This document shows positions 16,098 through 25,016 of a DNA stretch of 64,000 nucleotides, one piece after another. The stretch is from Ketogulonicigenium robustum (lineage in GTDB: Bacteria > Pseudomonadota > Alphaproteobacteria > Rhodobacterales > Rhodobacteraceae). The DNA is taken from NCBI RefSeq assembly GCF_002117445.1, contig NZ_CP019937.1, forward strand, positions 202,001 through 266,000, in the 5' to 3' direction. Below the pieces are notes generated by a model, which was not told the origin of the DNA, did not search any database, and saw only the letters and a list, made by a program, of their open reading frames with translations. A program made the translations under genes and the position numbers. How positions within the stretch are numbered: the first letter of the stretch is position 1; each line of letters opens with the position of its first letter.

Positions 16098-16961
16098 ATG
16101 ACCCGTATTGTATATCTGAACGGCGAATATCTGCCCGAAGACAAGGCGAAGGTATCGATCTTCGACCGTGGCTTCGTGATGGGCGACGCGGTGTACGAAG
16201 TGACCGCCGTTGTCGGCCGCAAGCTGCTGGACTTTGCCGGACACGAGGCGCGTCTGACCCGTTCGCTGGGCGAGATTGGCATCGAAAACCCCTTTGCCGA
16301 GGGCGAGCTGCTGGCGATCCACCGCGAATTGCTGGCGCGTAACGACATCGAAGACGGCGGCATCTACCTGCAGGTCTCGCGCGGGAACCCGGGTGACCGC
16401 GACTTCGTCTTCCCTGATCCCGCCGTGGTCAAGCCGACTGTCGTTCTTTACACGCAATCGAAGCCGGGTGTGTTGCAGTCGGAATCGGCGCTGCACGGGG
16501 TGCGTGTCATCTCGGTTCCCGAACTGCGCTGGCACCGCCGCGATATCAAAACGGTGCAGCTGCTTTACCCCTCGATGGCGAAGATGATGGCCAAGAAGGC
16601 GCATGTCGACGATGCATGGTTCGTCGAAGACGGCTTCGTGACCGAAGGGTCGTCGAACAACGTCTATATCGTCAAGGACGGCGTCATCATCACCCGCCCG
16701 CTGTCGACCGACATCCTGCACGGCATCACGCGCGCCGCCCTGCTGCGCTATGTGGCCGAGACGCAAATCGCCGTTGAAGAACGCCCCTTTACCATCGCCG
16801 AAGCCCAAGCGGCGGACGAGTCGTTCCTAACGTCGGCCTCGTCCTTCGTCACACCGGTGGTCGAGGTGGATGGCGTGGCCGTCGGCACAGGCAAACCCGG
16901 CCCGATCGCGCAGCGGCTGCGTGAAATCTACATCGAAGAGGCATTGAAGGCCGGCATTTAA
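16098..16961 (+). CDS. dat: D-amino-acid transaminase (class IV PLP enzyme)
   Basis: 287 residues, the usual length of class IV aminotransferases. The start is IVYLNGEYLPEDKAKVSIFDRGFVMGDAVYE. The PLP lysine lies in WHRRDIKTVQLLYPSMAK, and GFVTEGSSNNVYIV plus FLTSASSFVTPV form the cofactor-phosphate loops. It interconverts D-alanine and D-glutamate with their keto acids. The ribosome-binding site AGGA overlaps the epimerase stop, implying coupling. A branched-chain aminotransferase is less likely given the N-terminal pattern. Confidence 0.9.
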   Translation: MTRIVYLNGEYLPEDKAKVSIFDRGFVMGDAVYEVTAVVGRKLLDFAGHEARLTRSLGEIGIENPFAEGELLAIHRELLARNDIEDGGIYLQVSRGNPGDRDFVFPDPAVVKPTVVLYTQSKPGVLQSESALHGVRVISVPELRWHRRDIKTVQLLYPSMAKMMAKKAHVDDAWFVEDGFVTEGSSNNVYIVKDGVIITRPLSTDILHGITRAALLRYVAETQIAVEERPFTIAEAQAADESFLTSASSFVTPVVEVDGVAVGTGKPGPIAQRLREIYIEEALKAGI

Positions 16962-16992
16962 CTGCCGAGAGCCGACGCGAAAGTCTGATCGG

Positions 16993-17019
16993 AAAAGGCG
17001 GGGAAGACCCCGCCTTTTT
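16993..17019. terminator. Rho-independent terminator
   Basis: Stem AAAGGCGGGG/CCCCGCCTTTTT with an AAGA loop between the convergent dat and DUF5671 genes; usable from both sides. Confidence 0.88.
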
Positions 17020-17029
17020 CATGTGTGCC

Positions 17030-17665
17030 CTAGGCGGTGCCGTCTTGCGCTGGGGCGGGTTCTGGCGTCGCCAACTCGCTGCGGAAGAACAATGCCACCG
17101 CGCCCGCGACCACGGCCAGCAGCAGCATTTGCAGCACCAGCATCTGGTCGAGCGCGCCGTTCAGCCACGCGCCCAACAGCCCCGTGGTGACCCCCAAAAT
17201 TGTGAGCGCGGCAAAGAATAGGCCGGTGTTACCCAACCAGATCCGCACATTCGACCGGCGTGTTCCCGCATCGCGCTGCACCAGCCGTTGAGTATAAATG
17301 TGCAGGCCCACGAAAACGGGGGCAAAGACGATCAGCGTAGCGATGCTCCAGCGCGAGACGCGGAAAGCGTGGGGGCCGAAAGTCGATTCGATCTGGTCGA
17401 AGCCGATGTTGATGATGTTCCAGACGACGACCAACAAGGCCAGAAACTTCAGCGTATAAAACAGCGCCTCGCGCGCCGAGGGCGAGGGGATGGGGCGCGG
17501 CACTGGAGGCATGACGTTGGTGGGGTCACCCCATGCGGCCAGCGCGGTTTTGACTTCACCCGCACTCCAGCCCGCAGCAAGAAGCTGGTTTTCGATGACC
17601 GTGCGGCCCGCGCCTTTGGCCAAGGCGTCGCGGACGAAATCCGACAGGGGCGAGGATTTGCTCAT
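17030..17665 (-). CDS. DUF5671-type membrane protein
   Basis: 211 residues. A soluble N-terminal segment of about 50 residues (FVRDALAKGAGRTVIENQLLAAGWS) looks like a small UBA-like helix bundle, followed by four or five hydrophobic segments. I recognise the DUF5671 layout but no function is known. It starts within the last codon region of the DUF1244 gene (4-base overlap) and is the last gene of a three-gene operon. Confidence 0.7.
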   Translation of the reverse strand: MSKSSPLSDFVRDALAKGAGRTVIENQLLAAGWSAGEVKTALAAWGDPTNVMPPVPRPIPSPSAREALFYTLKFLALLVVVWNIINIGFDQIESTFGPHAFRVSRWSIATLIVFAPVFVGLHIYTQRLVQRDAGTRRSNVRIWLGNTGLFFAALTILGVTTGLLGAWLNGALDQMLVLQMLLLAVVAGAVALFFRSELATPEPAPAQDGTA

Positions 17666-17982
17666 GCCTTGTCATCCGGCGCGGGGTGGCTGGCGGCAAA
17701 GGCGGCCAGCTGTTCCGGTGTGCCAGCGGTTTGATGCTGCTTGCGCCAGTCCTCATACGGCATGCCGTAATACATTTCGCGCGCGGCCTCTTTGCCGATG
17801 GTGATGCCGCGTTCGGCGGCGGCTTCGTCCATCCAGCGCGACAGGCAGTTGCGGCAGAACCCCGCCAGATTCATCAGGTCGATGTTCTGCACATCGGCGC
17901 GATCCTCCATCAGGTGCTGGCGCAGGCGGCGGAAAGCGGCTGCTTCGATCTCGATCAGCGTTGCATTGTCGATATCAGGCAT
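17662..17982 (-). CDS. DUF1244 small protein
   Basis: 106 residues, soluble and helical. The conserved block FCRNCLSRWMDEAAAERGI, with a CxxC pair, and AREMYYGMPYEDWRKQHQ identify DUF1244, a small family found across alpha- and gammaproteobacteria with no assigned function. It overlaps its upstream neighbour by 8 bases and its downstream neighbour by 4. Confidence 0.88.
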   Translation of the reverse strand: MPDIDNATLIEIEAAAFRRLRQHLMEDRADVQNIDLMNLAGFCRNCLSRWMDEAAAERGITIGKEAAREMYYGMPYEDWRKQHQTAGTPEQLAAFAASHPAPDDKA

Positions 17983-18748
17983 CGCGGCCTCCTTCGGCTT
18001 GGGTGAGGGCAGTTTGCAAAAGCGGCGCTAGGCGCGCGGCCCACAGGCTTTGCGCGGCAGGGCCGTCGATCAGGTCGTTGCGGATCTCGATCAGCGTATT
18101 GGCGCGACCCGCCTGCAGGGCATGGCGGTCGATGCTGTCGCCCGGCAGGTGGCCGCTGTAGGGCTGGTTTGCGCCAACGACCAAGTCGCCCTCGGCCTGC
18201 AACTGCGCGATCAGGGCGTGCGACAGGGCCGGGTCGGCCTCGTCAAACAAAACCCCAATGTGCCACGGCCGCGGCGGGCGGGCGCGCAGTTGCGGGGTAA
18301 AGCTGTGAATGGCGACGATGACCGTATCGGGGTGGCGTTGTGCCAACGCGTCAATTGCGGCGTGATACGGGCGGTAAAGCCGATCCAGCCGCCGGCCGCG
18401 TTCATCGGCGTCTGCCGCGCGATTCGCAGGGATCACGGTGCCGTCATACAGGCGCATCAGCAGCGTCGGGTCGTCCTCGCCTCGGTTCGGGTCCATCACC
18501 AGACGCGAAAAACGCGACAACACGACCGGCGCATCCAGCAAATCACCCAACGCGCGTGCGACGCCTGCCGCGCCCGGATCATAGGCGATATGGCGCGCCA
18601 TATCGGCTGCCGGCAGCCCCAGATCACCGCCGGAAACCCAGTCCGGCACGCGGTTGGTGGCGTGATCGCACGTGATCAACCAGCGCGCGGGGCGGGCCGC
18701 GCCGACGATTTCGAAGGCCTCGGTCACTTTATCCTGAACGGGTGTCAT
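17975..18748 (-). CDS. N-formylglutamate amidohydrolase family protein
   Basis: 257 residues. WLITCDHATNRVPD near the N-terminus, VLSRFSRLVMDPNRGEDDPT in the middle, and AIHSFTP plus NQPYSGHLPGDSIDRHA later match the HutG-like zinc amidohydrolase family, in which His and Glu residues bind zinc. N-formylglutamate hydrolysis belongs to histidine degradation, but no hut gene is adjacent, so the true substrate is uncertain. First gene of the operon with DUF1244 and DUF5671. Confidence 0.83.
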   Translation of the reverse strand: MTPVQDKVTEAFEIVGAARPARWLITCDHATNRVPDWVSGGDLGLPAADMARHIAYDPGAAGVARALGDLLDAPVVLSRFSRLVMDPNRGEDDPTLLMRLYDGTVIPANRAADADERGRRLDRLYRPYHAAIDALAQRHPDTVIVAIHSFTPQLRARPPRPWHIGVLFDEADPALSHALIAQLQAEGDLVVGANQPYSGHLPGDSIDRHALQAGRANTLIEIRNDLIDGPAAQSLWAARLAPLLQTALTQAEGGRDA

Positions 18749-18794
18749 GTTGCCTTTTCATAGCCGGGTTACGCAGAAGGTGACCATACGCCTG

Positions 18795-18823
18795 TTGAGC
18801 CTTAATTGGAATTGAGCAATAAG
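18795..18823 (+). promoter_or_regulatory. Candidate pyk promoter
   Basis: TTGAGC, 17-base spacer, AATAAG. Moderate match to sigma70 consensus; a second TTGAGC copy inside the spacer makes the exact -35 uncertain. Confidence 0.4.
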
Positions 18824-18834
18824 AAATCAAGACA

Positions 18835-18846
18835 GTTAGCGATAAC
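18835..18846. promoter_or_regulatory. LacI-family-like operator upstream of pyk
   Basis: GTTAGCGATAAC, an inverted repeat centred on CG, 70 bases before the pyk ATG and just downstream of the candidate -10. It matches the site ahead of pckA (32687-32698) at 10 of 12 bases. A CceR-type central carbon regulator is the likely family (inference). Confidence 0.5.
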
Positions 18847-18915
18847 GTCAATCAGCGTGGAAGGGCGGCCATACTAGCGGTGTGGTCGCTGACAGGGACA
18901 AAGGAAAGCCACACC

Positions 18916-20361
18916 ATGAAGCGCCACCGCAATGTAAAGATCGTCGCCACGCTGGGGCCTGCATCCAGCAGTTACGCCATGATCCGCGCTTTGGTCGAAG
19001 CCGGTGCGGATGTCTTCCGCCTGAACATGAGCCACGGCACCCATGAGGAACAAAAGGCCCGATACGACATCATCCGTCAGGTCGAGGCGGATTTGAACGT
19101 GCCGATCGCCGTGCTGGCTGACCTGCAGGGGCCGAAGCTGCGTGTCGGCACTTTCGCAGACGGCCCCGAAGATCTGGCCGTCGGCGCCGCGTTCCGCTTG
19201 GATCTGGACCCGACCCCCGGTGATGTGACGCGCGTGCAACTGCCCCACCCCGAGATTTTCGCTGCGCTGCGCCCCGGTGCATCGCTGCTGGTGAATGACG
19301 GCAAGATCCGCCTCAAGGTCGTCGAATGTGGCGCCGATTTTGCCGATTGTACCGTTGTGGTGGGCGGCGCGATTTCGAACCGTAAGGGCGTGAACGTGCC
19401 CGACGTAGTGCTGCCGCTGGCCGCACTGTCGCAAAAAGACCGGGTCGATCTGGAATTTGCCTGTGCGCTGGGCGCGGATTGGCTGGCCCTGTCGTTCGTG
19501 CAGCGCGCCGCCGACGTTGAAGAAGCCCGTGCACTGGCCAAGGGCCGCGCGGCGATTTTGGCCAAGATTGAAAAGCCTGCGGCTGTCGATGATTTCGACG
19601 AAATTCTGGCCGTGTCGGACGGGATCATGGTCGCCCGTGGCGATTTGGGGGTCGAGCTGCCCGTTGCCGCCGTGCCGCCTATCCAAAAGCGTCTGATCGC
19701 CGCCTGCCGTGCTGCGGCCAAGCCCGTGATCGTCGCGACGCAGATGCTGGAATCGATGATCGAAAGCCCGATGCCCACACGGGCCGAGGTTTCGGACGTT
19801 GCAAACGCCATCTACGAGGGCGCGGACGCCGTCATGCTGTCGGCCGAGTCGGCTGCCGGTAAGTTCCCGCTGGAAGCTGTGCGGACGATGGAGAACGTCG
19901 CCATCGAGGTCGAGCAGGACCCCCGCTACCGCGAGTTGCTGGATGCCAGCCGCATGGTCGACCGCTCGAGCATCGCCGAAGGCATCGTGGCCGCCGCGCG
20001 CGAGATTGCCGACACCACCGATGTGCGTGCGATCTGCTGCTATTCGCGTTCGGGCAAGACGGCCAATCTGGTCGCGCGCGAGCGTCCGCGCACCCCGATT
20101 CTGGTGCTGACGCCGCTGGTGCGCACCGCACGGATGATGTGCCTCAGCTGGGGCACGATCTGCCGCATGACAGAAACGGTGGACGAGTTCCGCTCGGCCG
20201 TGGTGGCTGCGGTGCGGATCGCTTTGGCGGAAAATCTGGCCGACAAGACCGACCACGTCGTGGTCGTCGCGGGTGTGCCGTTCAACACCGTCGGATCGAC
20301 CAATATTCTGCGCATCGCCCCCTGTGATGAACGTTTGATCTACGGCACAGACGTGGCATGA
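18916..20361 (+). CDS. pyk: Pyruvate kinase
   Basis: 481 residues. The N-terminus is KIVATLGPASSSY, with VFRLNMSHG, DLQGPKLR, ILAKIEKPAAVDDFDEI and the magnesium/substrate block GIMVARGDLGVELP. VIVATQMLESMIESPMPTRAEVSDVANAI follows. It converts PEP and ADP to pyruvate and ATP. The start follows AAGGAAAG. An operator-like palindrome shared with pckA lies upstream. A small membrane protein gene follows after 29 bases. Confidence 0.97.
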   Translation: MKRHRNVKIVATLGPASSSYAMIRALVEAGADVFRLNMSHGTHEEQKARYDIIRQVEADLNVPIAVLADLQGPKLRVGTFADGPEDLAVGAAFRLDLDPTPGDVTRVQLPHPEIFAALRPGASLLVNDGKIRLKVVECGADFADCTVVVGGAISNRKGVNVPDVVLPLAALSQKDRVDLEFACALGADWLALSFVQRAADVEEARALAKGRAAILAKIEKPAAVDDFDEILAVSDGIMVARGDLGVELPVAAVPPIQKRLIAACRAAAKPVIVATQMLESMIESPMPTRAEVSDVANAIYEGADAVMLSAESAAGKFPLEAVRTMENVAIEVEQDPRYRELLDASRMVDRSSIAEGIVAAAREIADTTDVRAICCYSRSGKTANLVARERPRTPILVLTPLVRTARMMCLSWGTICRMTETVDEFRSAVVAAVRIALAENLADKTDHVVVVAGVPFNTVGSTNILRIAPCDERLIYGTDVA

Positions 20362-20390
20362 TGCACTAAGCCGCAGATACCGGAGGACCA

Positions 20391-20621
20391 ATGAACCCTG
20401 ACTATATTTACGTATCCGGGGTTCTTCTGCTGGGGTTCGGGGCCATTTCACTGATCAAAGGGCTGGCCGACAACAGGCTGGCCCGCATGGGCCTTGGTGT
20501 CTTCGTGGTGGGCGTCTGCCTTGTGGTCGGGGTGATGCTGACGCAGGGCGCCGCCTATGCCCCGGCGCAGCTGCCCGCCATTTTCATCCGCGCTATTGCA
20601 AGCCTGCTGCATCAGACGTGA
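20391..20621 (+). CDS. Small two-span membrane protein, function unknown
   Basis: 76 residues with two hydrophobic segments (about 8-24 and 33-52) joined by a short NRLARMG turn. Start confirmed by GGAGGA. No family recognised with certainty. It lies between pyk and the ribosomal protein genes and is probably cotranscribed with pyk. Confidence 0.65.
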   Translation: MNPDYIYVSGVLLLGFGAISLIKGLADNRLARMGLGVFVVGVCLVVGVMLTQGAAYAPAQLPAIFIRAIASLLHQT

Positions 20622-20650
20622 CGGCCCCGGTTTAAAAGCTGCCGCCCCCC

Positions 20651-20679
20651 TTGCATGATTTTCCCAGCCGCCTTATAGG
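20651..20679 (+). promoter_or_regulatory. Candidate promoter of rpmI-rplT
   Basis: TTGCAT (20651), 17-base spacer, TATAGG (20674). It lies about 75 bases before the rpmI start, in a stretch free of coding sequence. Confidence 0.5.
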
Positions 20680-20752
20680 GCAACTTCCTTCGCGCGTCCG
20701 GTCCAGTGGCATACCGAGTCGCGCGCTCACCGACCCGAAGAAGGAGACGGAA

Positions 20753-20950
20753 ATGCCTAAGATGAAGACCAAGTCGGCCGCTAAAAAGCGGTTCAAGGTG
20801 TCGGCCTCGGGCCGTGTGATTGCTGGCCAAGCCGGCAAGCGTCACGGCATGATCAAGCGCACCACCAAGTTCATTCGCAATGCCCGTGGCACCACGGTTC
20901 TTTGCGCTGCTGACGAGAAGATCGTCAAGCAGTTCCTGCCCTACGCATAA
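20753..20950 (+). CDS. rpmI: 50S ribosomal protein L35
   Basis: 65 residues, basic, with [19 protein letters not shown] and [18 protein letters not shown], the standard L35 pattern and length. Start set by AAGGAG. Followed by rplT after 12 bases. infC, which precedes rpmI in many bacteria, is not here. Confidence 0.97.
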   Translation: MPKMKTKSAAKKRFKVSASGRVIAGQAGKRHGMIKRTTKFIRNARGTTVLCAADEKIVKQFLPYA

Positions 20951-20962
20951 GGAGAGCTTGAG

Positions 20963-21325
20963 ATGTCGCGCACTAAAGGCGGTACCGTCACGCATCGTCG
21001 TCACAAGAAAGTTCTTGATGCGGCCAAAGGTTATTACGACCACCGTCGCCGCACGTTCAAAGTGGCGAAACAGGCCGTCGACAAGGCCAACCAATATGCG
21101 ACCCGTGACCGCCGCGTCCGTCGTCGCAACTTCCGCGCACTGTGGATCCAGCGTATCAACGCAGGTGTTCGCATGGTGGATGAATCGCTGAACTACTCGA
21201 AGTTCATCAACGGTCTGGCTCTGGCCGGTATCGAAGTGGACCGCAAAGTGCTGGCCGATCTGGCTGTGCACGAGCCCGAAACGTTTGCTGCCATCGTCGA
21301 AAAGGCGAAGGCCGCGCTGGCGTAA
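20963..21325 (+). CDS. rplT: 50S ribosomal protein L20
   Basis: 120 residues, full family length. [24 protein letters not shown] and [19 protein letters not shown] are conserved. It binds 23S rRNA early in 50S assembly; in several bacteria L20 also represses its own operon. Followed by a hairpin and then pheS. Confidence 0.97.
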   Translation: MSRTKGGTVTHRRHKKVLDAAKGYYDHRRRTFKVAKQAVDKANQYATRDRRVRRRNFRALWIQRINAGVRMVDESLNYSKFINGLALAGIEVDRKVLADLAVHEPETFAAIVEKAKAALA

Positions 21326-21363
21326 GTTATTCTTCGGCCATCTGGCCGGTTGAAGACAAACAG

Positions 21364-21396
21364 GAAGCCGCGGACCTTTACGGGTCTCGCGGCTTC
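21364..21396 (+). terminator. Hairpin between rplT and pheS (terminator or attenuator)
   Basis: GAAGCCGCGGACC pairs with GGGTCTCGCGGCTTC around a TTTAC loop, with one bulge. Only a short T-containing tail follows, so it may be a weak terminator or a pheST attenuator. I found no convincing leader peptide. Confidence 0.55.
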
Positions 21397-21455
21397 TTGC
21401 GTCTTGGGGCGGCGCGCTTTACGCCTGTCGCCGACAGTCAGGAAGGGGTCCCGCG

Positions 21456-22529
21456 ATGGACGATCTGAGAGCGAAATATCTGGGCCTGATCGCAGGGGCC
21501 GGCAATGAGGCCGCAATCGAGGATCTGCGCGTGCAGGCCTTGGGCAAAAAAGGCGAAATCGCGCTGCTGATGCGCGGTCTGGGCACCATGTCGCCCGAGG
21601 AACGGCAGACCGCCGGTCCTGCGTTGAATGCGTTGAAAGATGAAATCAATTCCGCCATCGCAGGGCGCAAAGCCGCCCTTGGCGATGCCGCGCTAGAGGA
21701 GCGCCTGCGCAGCGAGTGGCTGGACGTGTCCTTGCCCGCGCGCGACCGCCGCACCGGCACCATCCACCCGATCAGCCAAGTGTCCGAGGAAGTCACGGCG
21801 ATCTTCGCCGATATGGGCTTTGCCGTGGCCGAAGGCCCGCAGGTGGAAAGCGACTGGTACAACTTCGACGCGTTGAACATTCCGGGTCACCACCCCGCCC
21901 GTGCCGAAATGGACACGTTCTATATGCACCGTCAGGCGGGCGACAACCGCGCCCCTTCGGTGCTGCGCACCCACACATCGCCCGTGCAGATCCGTAGCAT
22001 GGAGGCGCACGGCGCCCCGCTGCGCATCATCTGCCCCGGCCGTGTGTATCGCGCCGACTACGACCAGACCCACACCCCCATGTTCCATCAGGTCGAGGGG
22101 CTTGCAGTCGACCGCAACATCTCGATGGCGAACCTGAAATGGGTGCTCGAGGAGTTTGTGAAGTCTTATTTCGAGGTCGATTCCGTCGATCTGCGCTTCC
22201 GCGCCAGTCACTTCCCCTTCACCGAACCCTCGGCCGAGGTGGACATCCGCTGTTCGTGGGAAGGCGGCACGCTGAAAGTGGGCGAGGGCGATGATTGGCT
22301 CGAGATTTTGGGCTCGGGGATGATTCACCCGAAGGTGCTGAAAGCGGGCGGGATCGACCCCGACCAGTATCAGGGCTTTGCCTTTGGCATGGGGATCGAC
22401 CGTATCGCGATGCTGAAATACGGCATCCCCGACCTGCGCGCGTTCTTTGACAGCGACCTGCGTTGGCTGCGTCACTACGGCTTTGCAAGTCTGGATGTGC
22501 CGACGCTGCAAGGCGGCCTTTCGCGCTAA
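21456..22529 (+). CDS. pheS: Phenylalanine-tRNA ligase alpha subunit
   Basis: 357 residues. An N-terminal coiled-coil region is followed by the class II core: [46 protein letters not shown], and motif 3 [18 protein letters not shown]. Complete length. Followed by pheT after 51 bases; together they form the alpha2beta2 enzyme. Confidence 0.97.
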   Translation: MDDLRAKYLGLIAGAGNEAAIEDLRVQALGKKGEIALLMRGLGTMSPEERQTAGPALNALKDEINSAIAGRKAALGDAALEERLRSEWLDVSLPARDRRTGTIHPISQVSEEVTAIFADMGFAVAEGPQVESDWYNFDALNIPGHHPARAEMDTFYMHRQAGDNRAPSVLRTHTSPVQIRSMEAHGAPLRIICPGRVYRADYDQTHTPMFHQVEGLAVDRNISMANLKWVLEEFVKSYFEVDSVDLRFRASHFPFTEPSAEVDIRCSWEGGTLKVGEGDDWLEILGSGMIHPKVLKAGGIDPDQYQGFAFGMGIDRIAMLKYGIPDLRAFFDSDLRWLRHYGFASLDVPTLQGGLSR

Positions 22530-22580
22530 ATTTCGGGGCGGCGCGGCCGTCTATCACAGATTTTAAAGGGTTGGAGCGAC

Positions 22581-24977
22581 ATGAAATTCACCCTCTCGTG
22601 GCTGAAAAACCACCTCGATACGACCGCCTCGCTGGATGAGATCCTCGAGGCGCTGACCGACCTCGGGCTGGAGGTTGAGGGCGTTGAAGACCCCGCAGCC
22701 AAGCTGGCGGGCTTCAAAATCGGCAAAGTGCTGACCGCCGTGCAGCACCCCGATGCTGACAAACTGCGTGTGTGCACCGTTCTGACCGAGGATGGCGAGC
22801 AGCAGATCGTGTGCGGCGCGCCGAATGCGCGCGCGGGCATCACCGTTGTGGTGGCCAAGCCCGGCACCTACGTTCCGGGCATCGACATCACCATTCAGGT
22901 CGGCAAAATCCGCGGTGTCGAATCGCATGGCATGATGTGTTCCGAGCGCGAGCTGGAGCTGTCGGAAGAGCATGACGGCATTATCGAATTGCCCTCGGGC
23001 GATGTGGGGCAGCCCTTTGCCGACTGGCTGGCGGTGAACCAGCCCGCCAAGGTCGACCCGGTGATCGAAATTGCCATTACACCGAACCGTCCCGATGCGT
23101 TGGGTGTGCGCGGTGTGGCGCGTGACTTGGCCGCGCGCGGTCTGGGCACGCTGCGTCCGCTGCACATTGCAGCGGCTGCACCCAGCTTTACCACAGACGC
23201 GACCGTCGCGATTGCCGCAGATACGCTGGATGACGCGCCCGTATTTGCAGCCCAAGCTGTGCGGGGCGTGCAAAACGGCCCCAGCCCCGTCTGGCTGCAA
23301 GATGCGCTGCGTGCCATCGGGCTGCGTCCGATCAGCTTCCTTGTCGATGTGACGAACTATTTCTCGTACGATCTGTGCCGCCCGCTGCACGTGTTCGACC
23401 AAGACAAGGTGAAGGGCACTGTCCACGTCCGGCGCGCCCGCGCGGGTGAAGAACTGCTGGCGCTGGATGGCAAGACCTATACCCTGTCCGAAGGCCAAGT
23501 GATTGTCGCCGATGACGAAGGCCCGATCTCGATCGGCGGCATCATGGGCGGCGAGCGCACCGGCGTCACCGACGAGACAGTGAACGTGCTGGTGGAAAGC
23601 GCTTGGTGGCAGCCCATCCAGATCGCGCGCACCGGCCGCGCGCTGAAGATTAATTCCGATGCGCGCTATCGCTTTGAACGTGGCGTTGACCCGGCATTCA
23701 CGCTTCCGGGCCTTGATGCTGCGGTGCAGATGATTGTGGATGTAGCTGGCGGCGCGGCGTCGCAGGTTATCGTCGCTGGCGCTGTCCCCGATGTGGCGCG
23801 CGCGTATAAATTGGATACTGACCGCGTCCAAAGTCTTGTCGGCATGGAAATCGCCCCCGAGACGCAGCGCGCCACGCTGCAAGCCCTTGGCTTCGTGCTG
23901 GACGGCGACATGGCCCATGTGCCCAGCTGGCGCCCCGACGTTCTGGGCGAGGCTGATCTGGTCGAGGAAGTCGCCCGTATAGCATCGCTGACCAAGCTGG
24001 TCGGCGTGCCGATGCCGCGCATGCAGGCGGGTGTGCCAAAGCCGATCCTGACGCCGCTGCAGCGCCGTTTGGGGGCCGCGCGCCGCGCGGTTGCAGGCTT
24101 GGGCTACAACGAATGCGTCACCTATAGTTTCATTGACCAAAAGGCGGCCAGCCTGTTTGGCGGCGGCGAGGCGACCAGCGCGCTGGAAAACCCGATCTCG
24201 GCCGATCTGTCGCATCTGCGCCCAGATCTGCTGCCCGGCCTGCTGCGCGCGGCGGCCCGCAACCAAGCGCGTGGTTTTGCCGATCTGGCCCTGTTCGAGG
24301 CCGGCCATGTCTTCTTTGGGGGCGAGCCGGGCGAGCAAGTGCTGCACGTCACGGGCCTGCTAGTCGGTCGCACCGCCCCGCGCGATGTGCACAAGGCCGC
24401 GCGGGCTGTCGATGCGTTCGACGCCAAGGCTGATATCGAGGCTGTGCTAGCCGCTGTCGGCGCGCCCGCGCGGGTGCAAATCATGCGCAATGGCGCGCAT
24501 TGGTGGCACCCAGGTCGTCACGGAACCATCTGCCTTGGCCCCAAGAAGGTCATCGGCGTCTTTGGCGAGTTGCACCCCCGCTTGCTGAAGGAAATGGACA
24601 TCCAAGGCCCCGCCGTCGCCTTCACCATCTTCTTAGAAGAGGTGCCGCTGCCGAAGAAACAAGGTGCCGCGCGTCCTGCGTTGATCCTGAACGACCTGCA
24701 AGCAATCTCGCGCGATTTCGCTTTTGTTGTGCCCAGTGCCGTCGAGGCGCAGGCGGTGGTTAACGCCGCATTGGGGGCTGACAAGGCGCTGATTACCGAT
24801 GTGCGCGTGTTCGATGAATTCAGCGGCGGCAGCCTGCCCGAAGGGCAAAAGTCGCTGGCGGTGTCCGTCCGCATCCAGCCGCAGGGCGCGACGCTGAAAG
24901 AAGCCGAGATCGAGGCGTTGGCCGTAAAAGTGGTCGAGAAAGTGACTAAAGCCACCGGCGCAACGCTGCGCGGCTAG
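22581..24977 (+). CDS. pheT: Phenylalanine-tRNA ligase beta subunit
   Basis: 798 residues. The start MKFTLSWLKNHLDTTASLDEI is typical. An N-terminal tRNA-binding OB domain (IGKVLTAVQHPDADKLRVC) follows, with B3/B4 editing domain, B5 domain and a C-terminal ferredoxin-like anticodon-binding domain (ISRDFAFVVPSAV). Full length. ATG preceded by AAAGGGTTGGAG. Confidence 0.97.
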   Translation: MKFTLSWLKNHLDTTASLDEILEALTDLGLEVEGVEDPAAKLAGFKIGKVLTAVQHPDADKLRVCTVLTEDGEQQIVCGAPNARAGITVVVAKPGTYVPGIDITIQVGKIRGVESHGMMCSERELELSEEHDGIIELPSGDVGQPFADWLAVNQPAKVDPVIEIAITPNRPDALGVRGVARDLAARGLGTLRPLHIAAAAPSFTTDATVAIAADTLDDAPVFAAQAVRGVQNGPSPVWLQDALRAIGLRPISFLVDVTNYFSYDLCRPLHVFDQDKVKGTVHVRRARAGEELLALDGKTYTLSEGQVIVADDEGPISIGGIMGGERTGVTDETVNVLVESAWWQPIQIARTGRALKINSDARYRFERGVDPAFTLPGLDAAVQMIVDVAGGAASQVIVAGAVPDVARAYKLDTDRVQSLVGMEIAPETQRATLQALGFVLDGDMAHVPSWRPDVLGEADLVEEVARIASLTKLVGVPMPRMQAGVPKPILTPLQRRLGAARRAVAGLGYNECVTYSFIDQKAASLFGGGEATSALENPISADLSHLRPDLLPGLLRAAARNQARGFADLALFEAGHVFFGGEPGEQVLHVTGLLVGRTAPRDVHKAARAVDAFDAKADIEAVLAAVGAPARVQIMRNGAHWWHPGRHGTICLGPKKVIGVFGELHPRLLKEMDIQGPAVAFTIFLEEVPLPKKQGAARPALILNDLQAISRDFAFVVPSAVEAQAVVNAALGADKALITDVRVFDEFSGGSLPEGQKSLAVSVRIQPQGATLKEAEIEALAVKVVEKVTKATGATLRG

Positions 24978-24981
24978 GTAT

Positions 24982-25015
24982 AAAGGGGGCGGCGCCAGTG
25001 ATCGCCGCCCTTTCT
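24982..25015. terminator. Rho-independent terminator after pheT
   Basis: AAAGGGGGCGGCG with CGCCGCCCTTT (a two-base bulge) followed by CTTTT. It also sits at the end of the convergent GST gene. Confidence 0.8.
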
Positions 25016-25016
25016 T

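Noticed and set aside
18874-20451. Long open frame of 525 codons antisense to pyk
   Set aside because: It mirrors a fully conserved pyruvate kinase. Its composition (many H, R, Q) is typical of the third-position shadow in high-GC coding DNA, and it has no recognisable domain.
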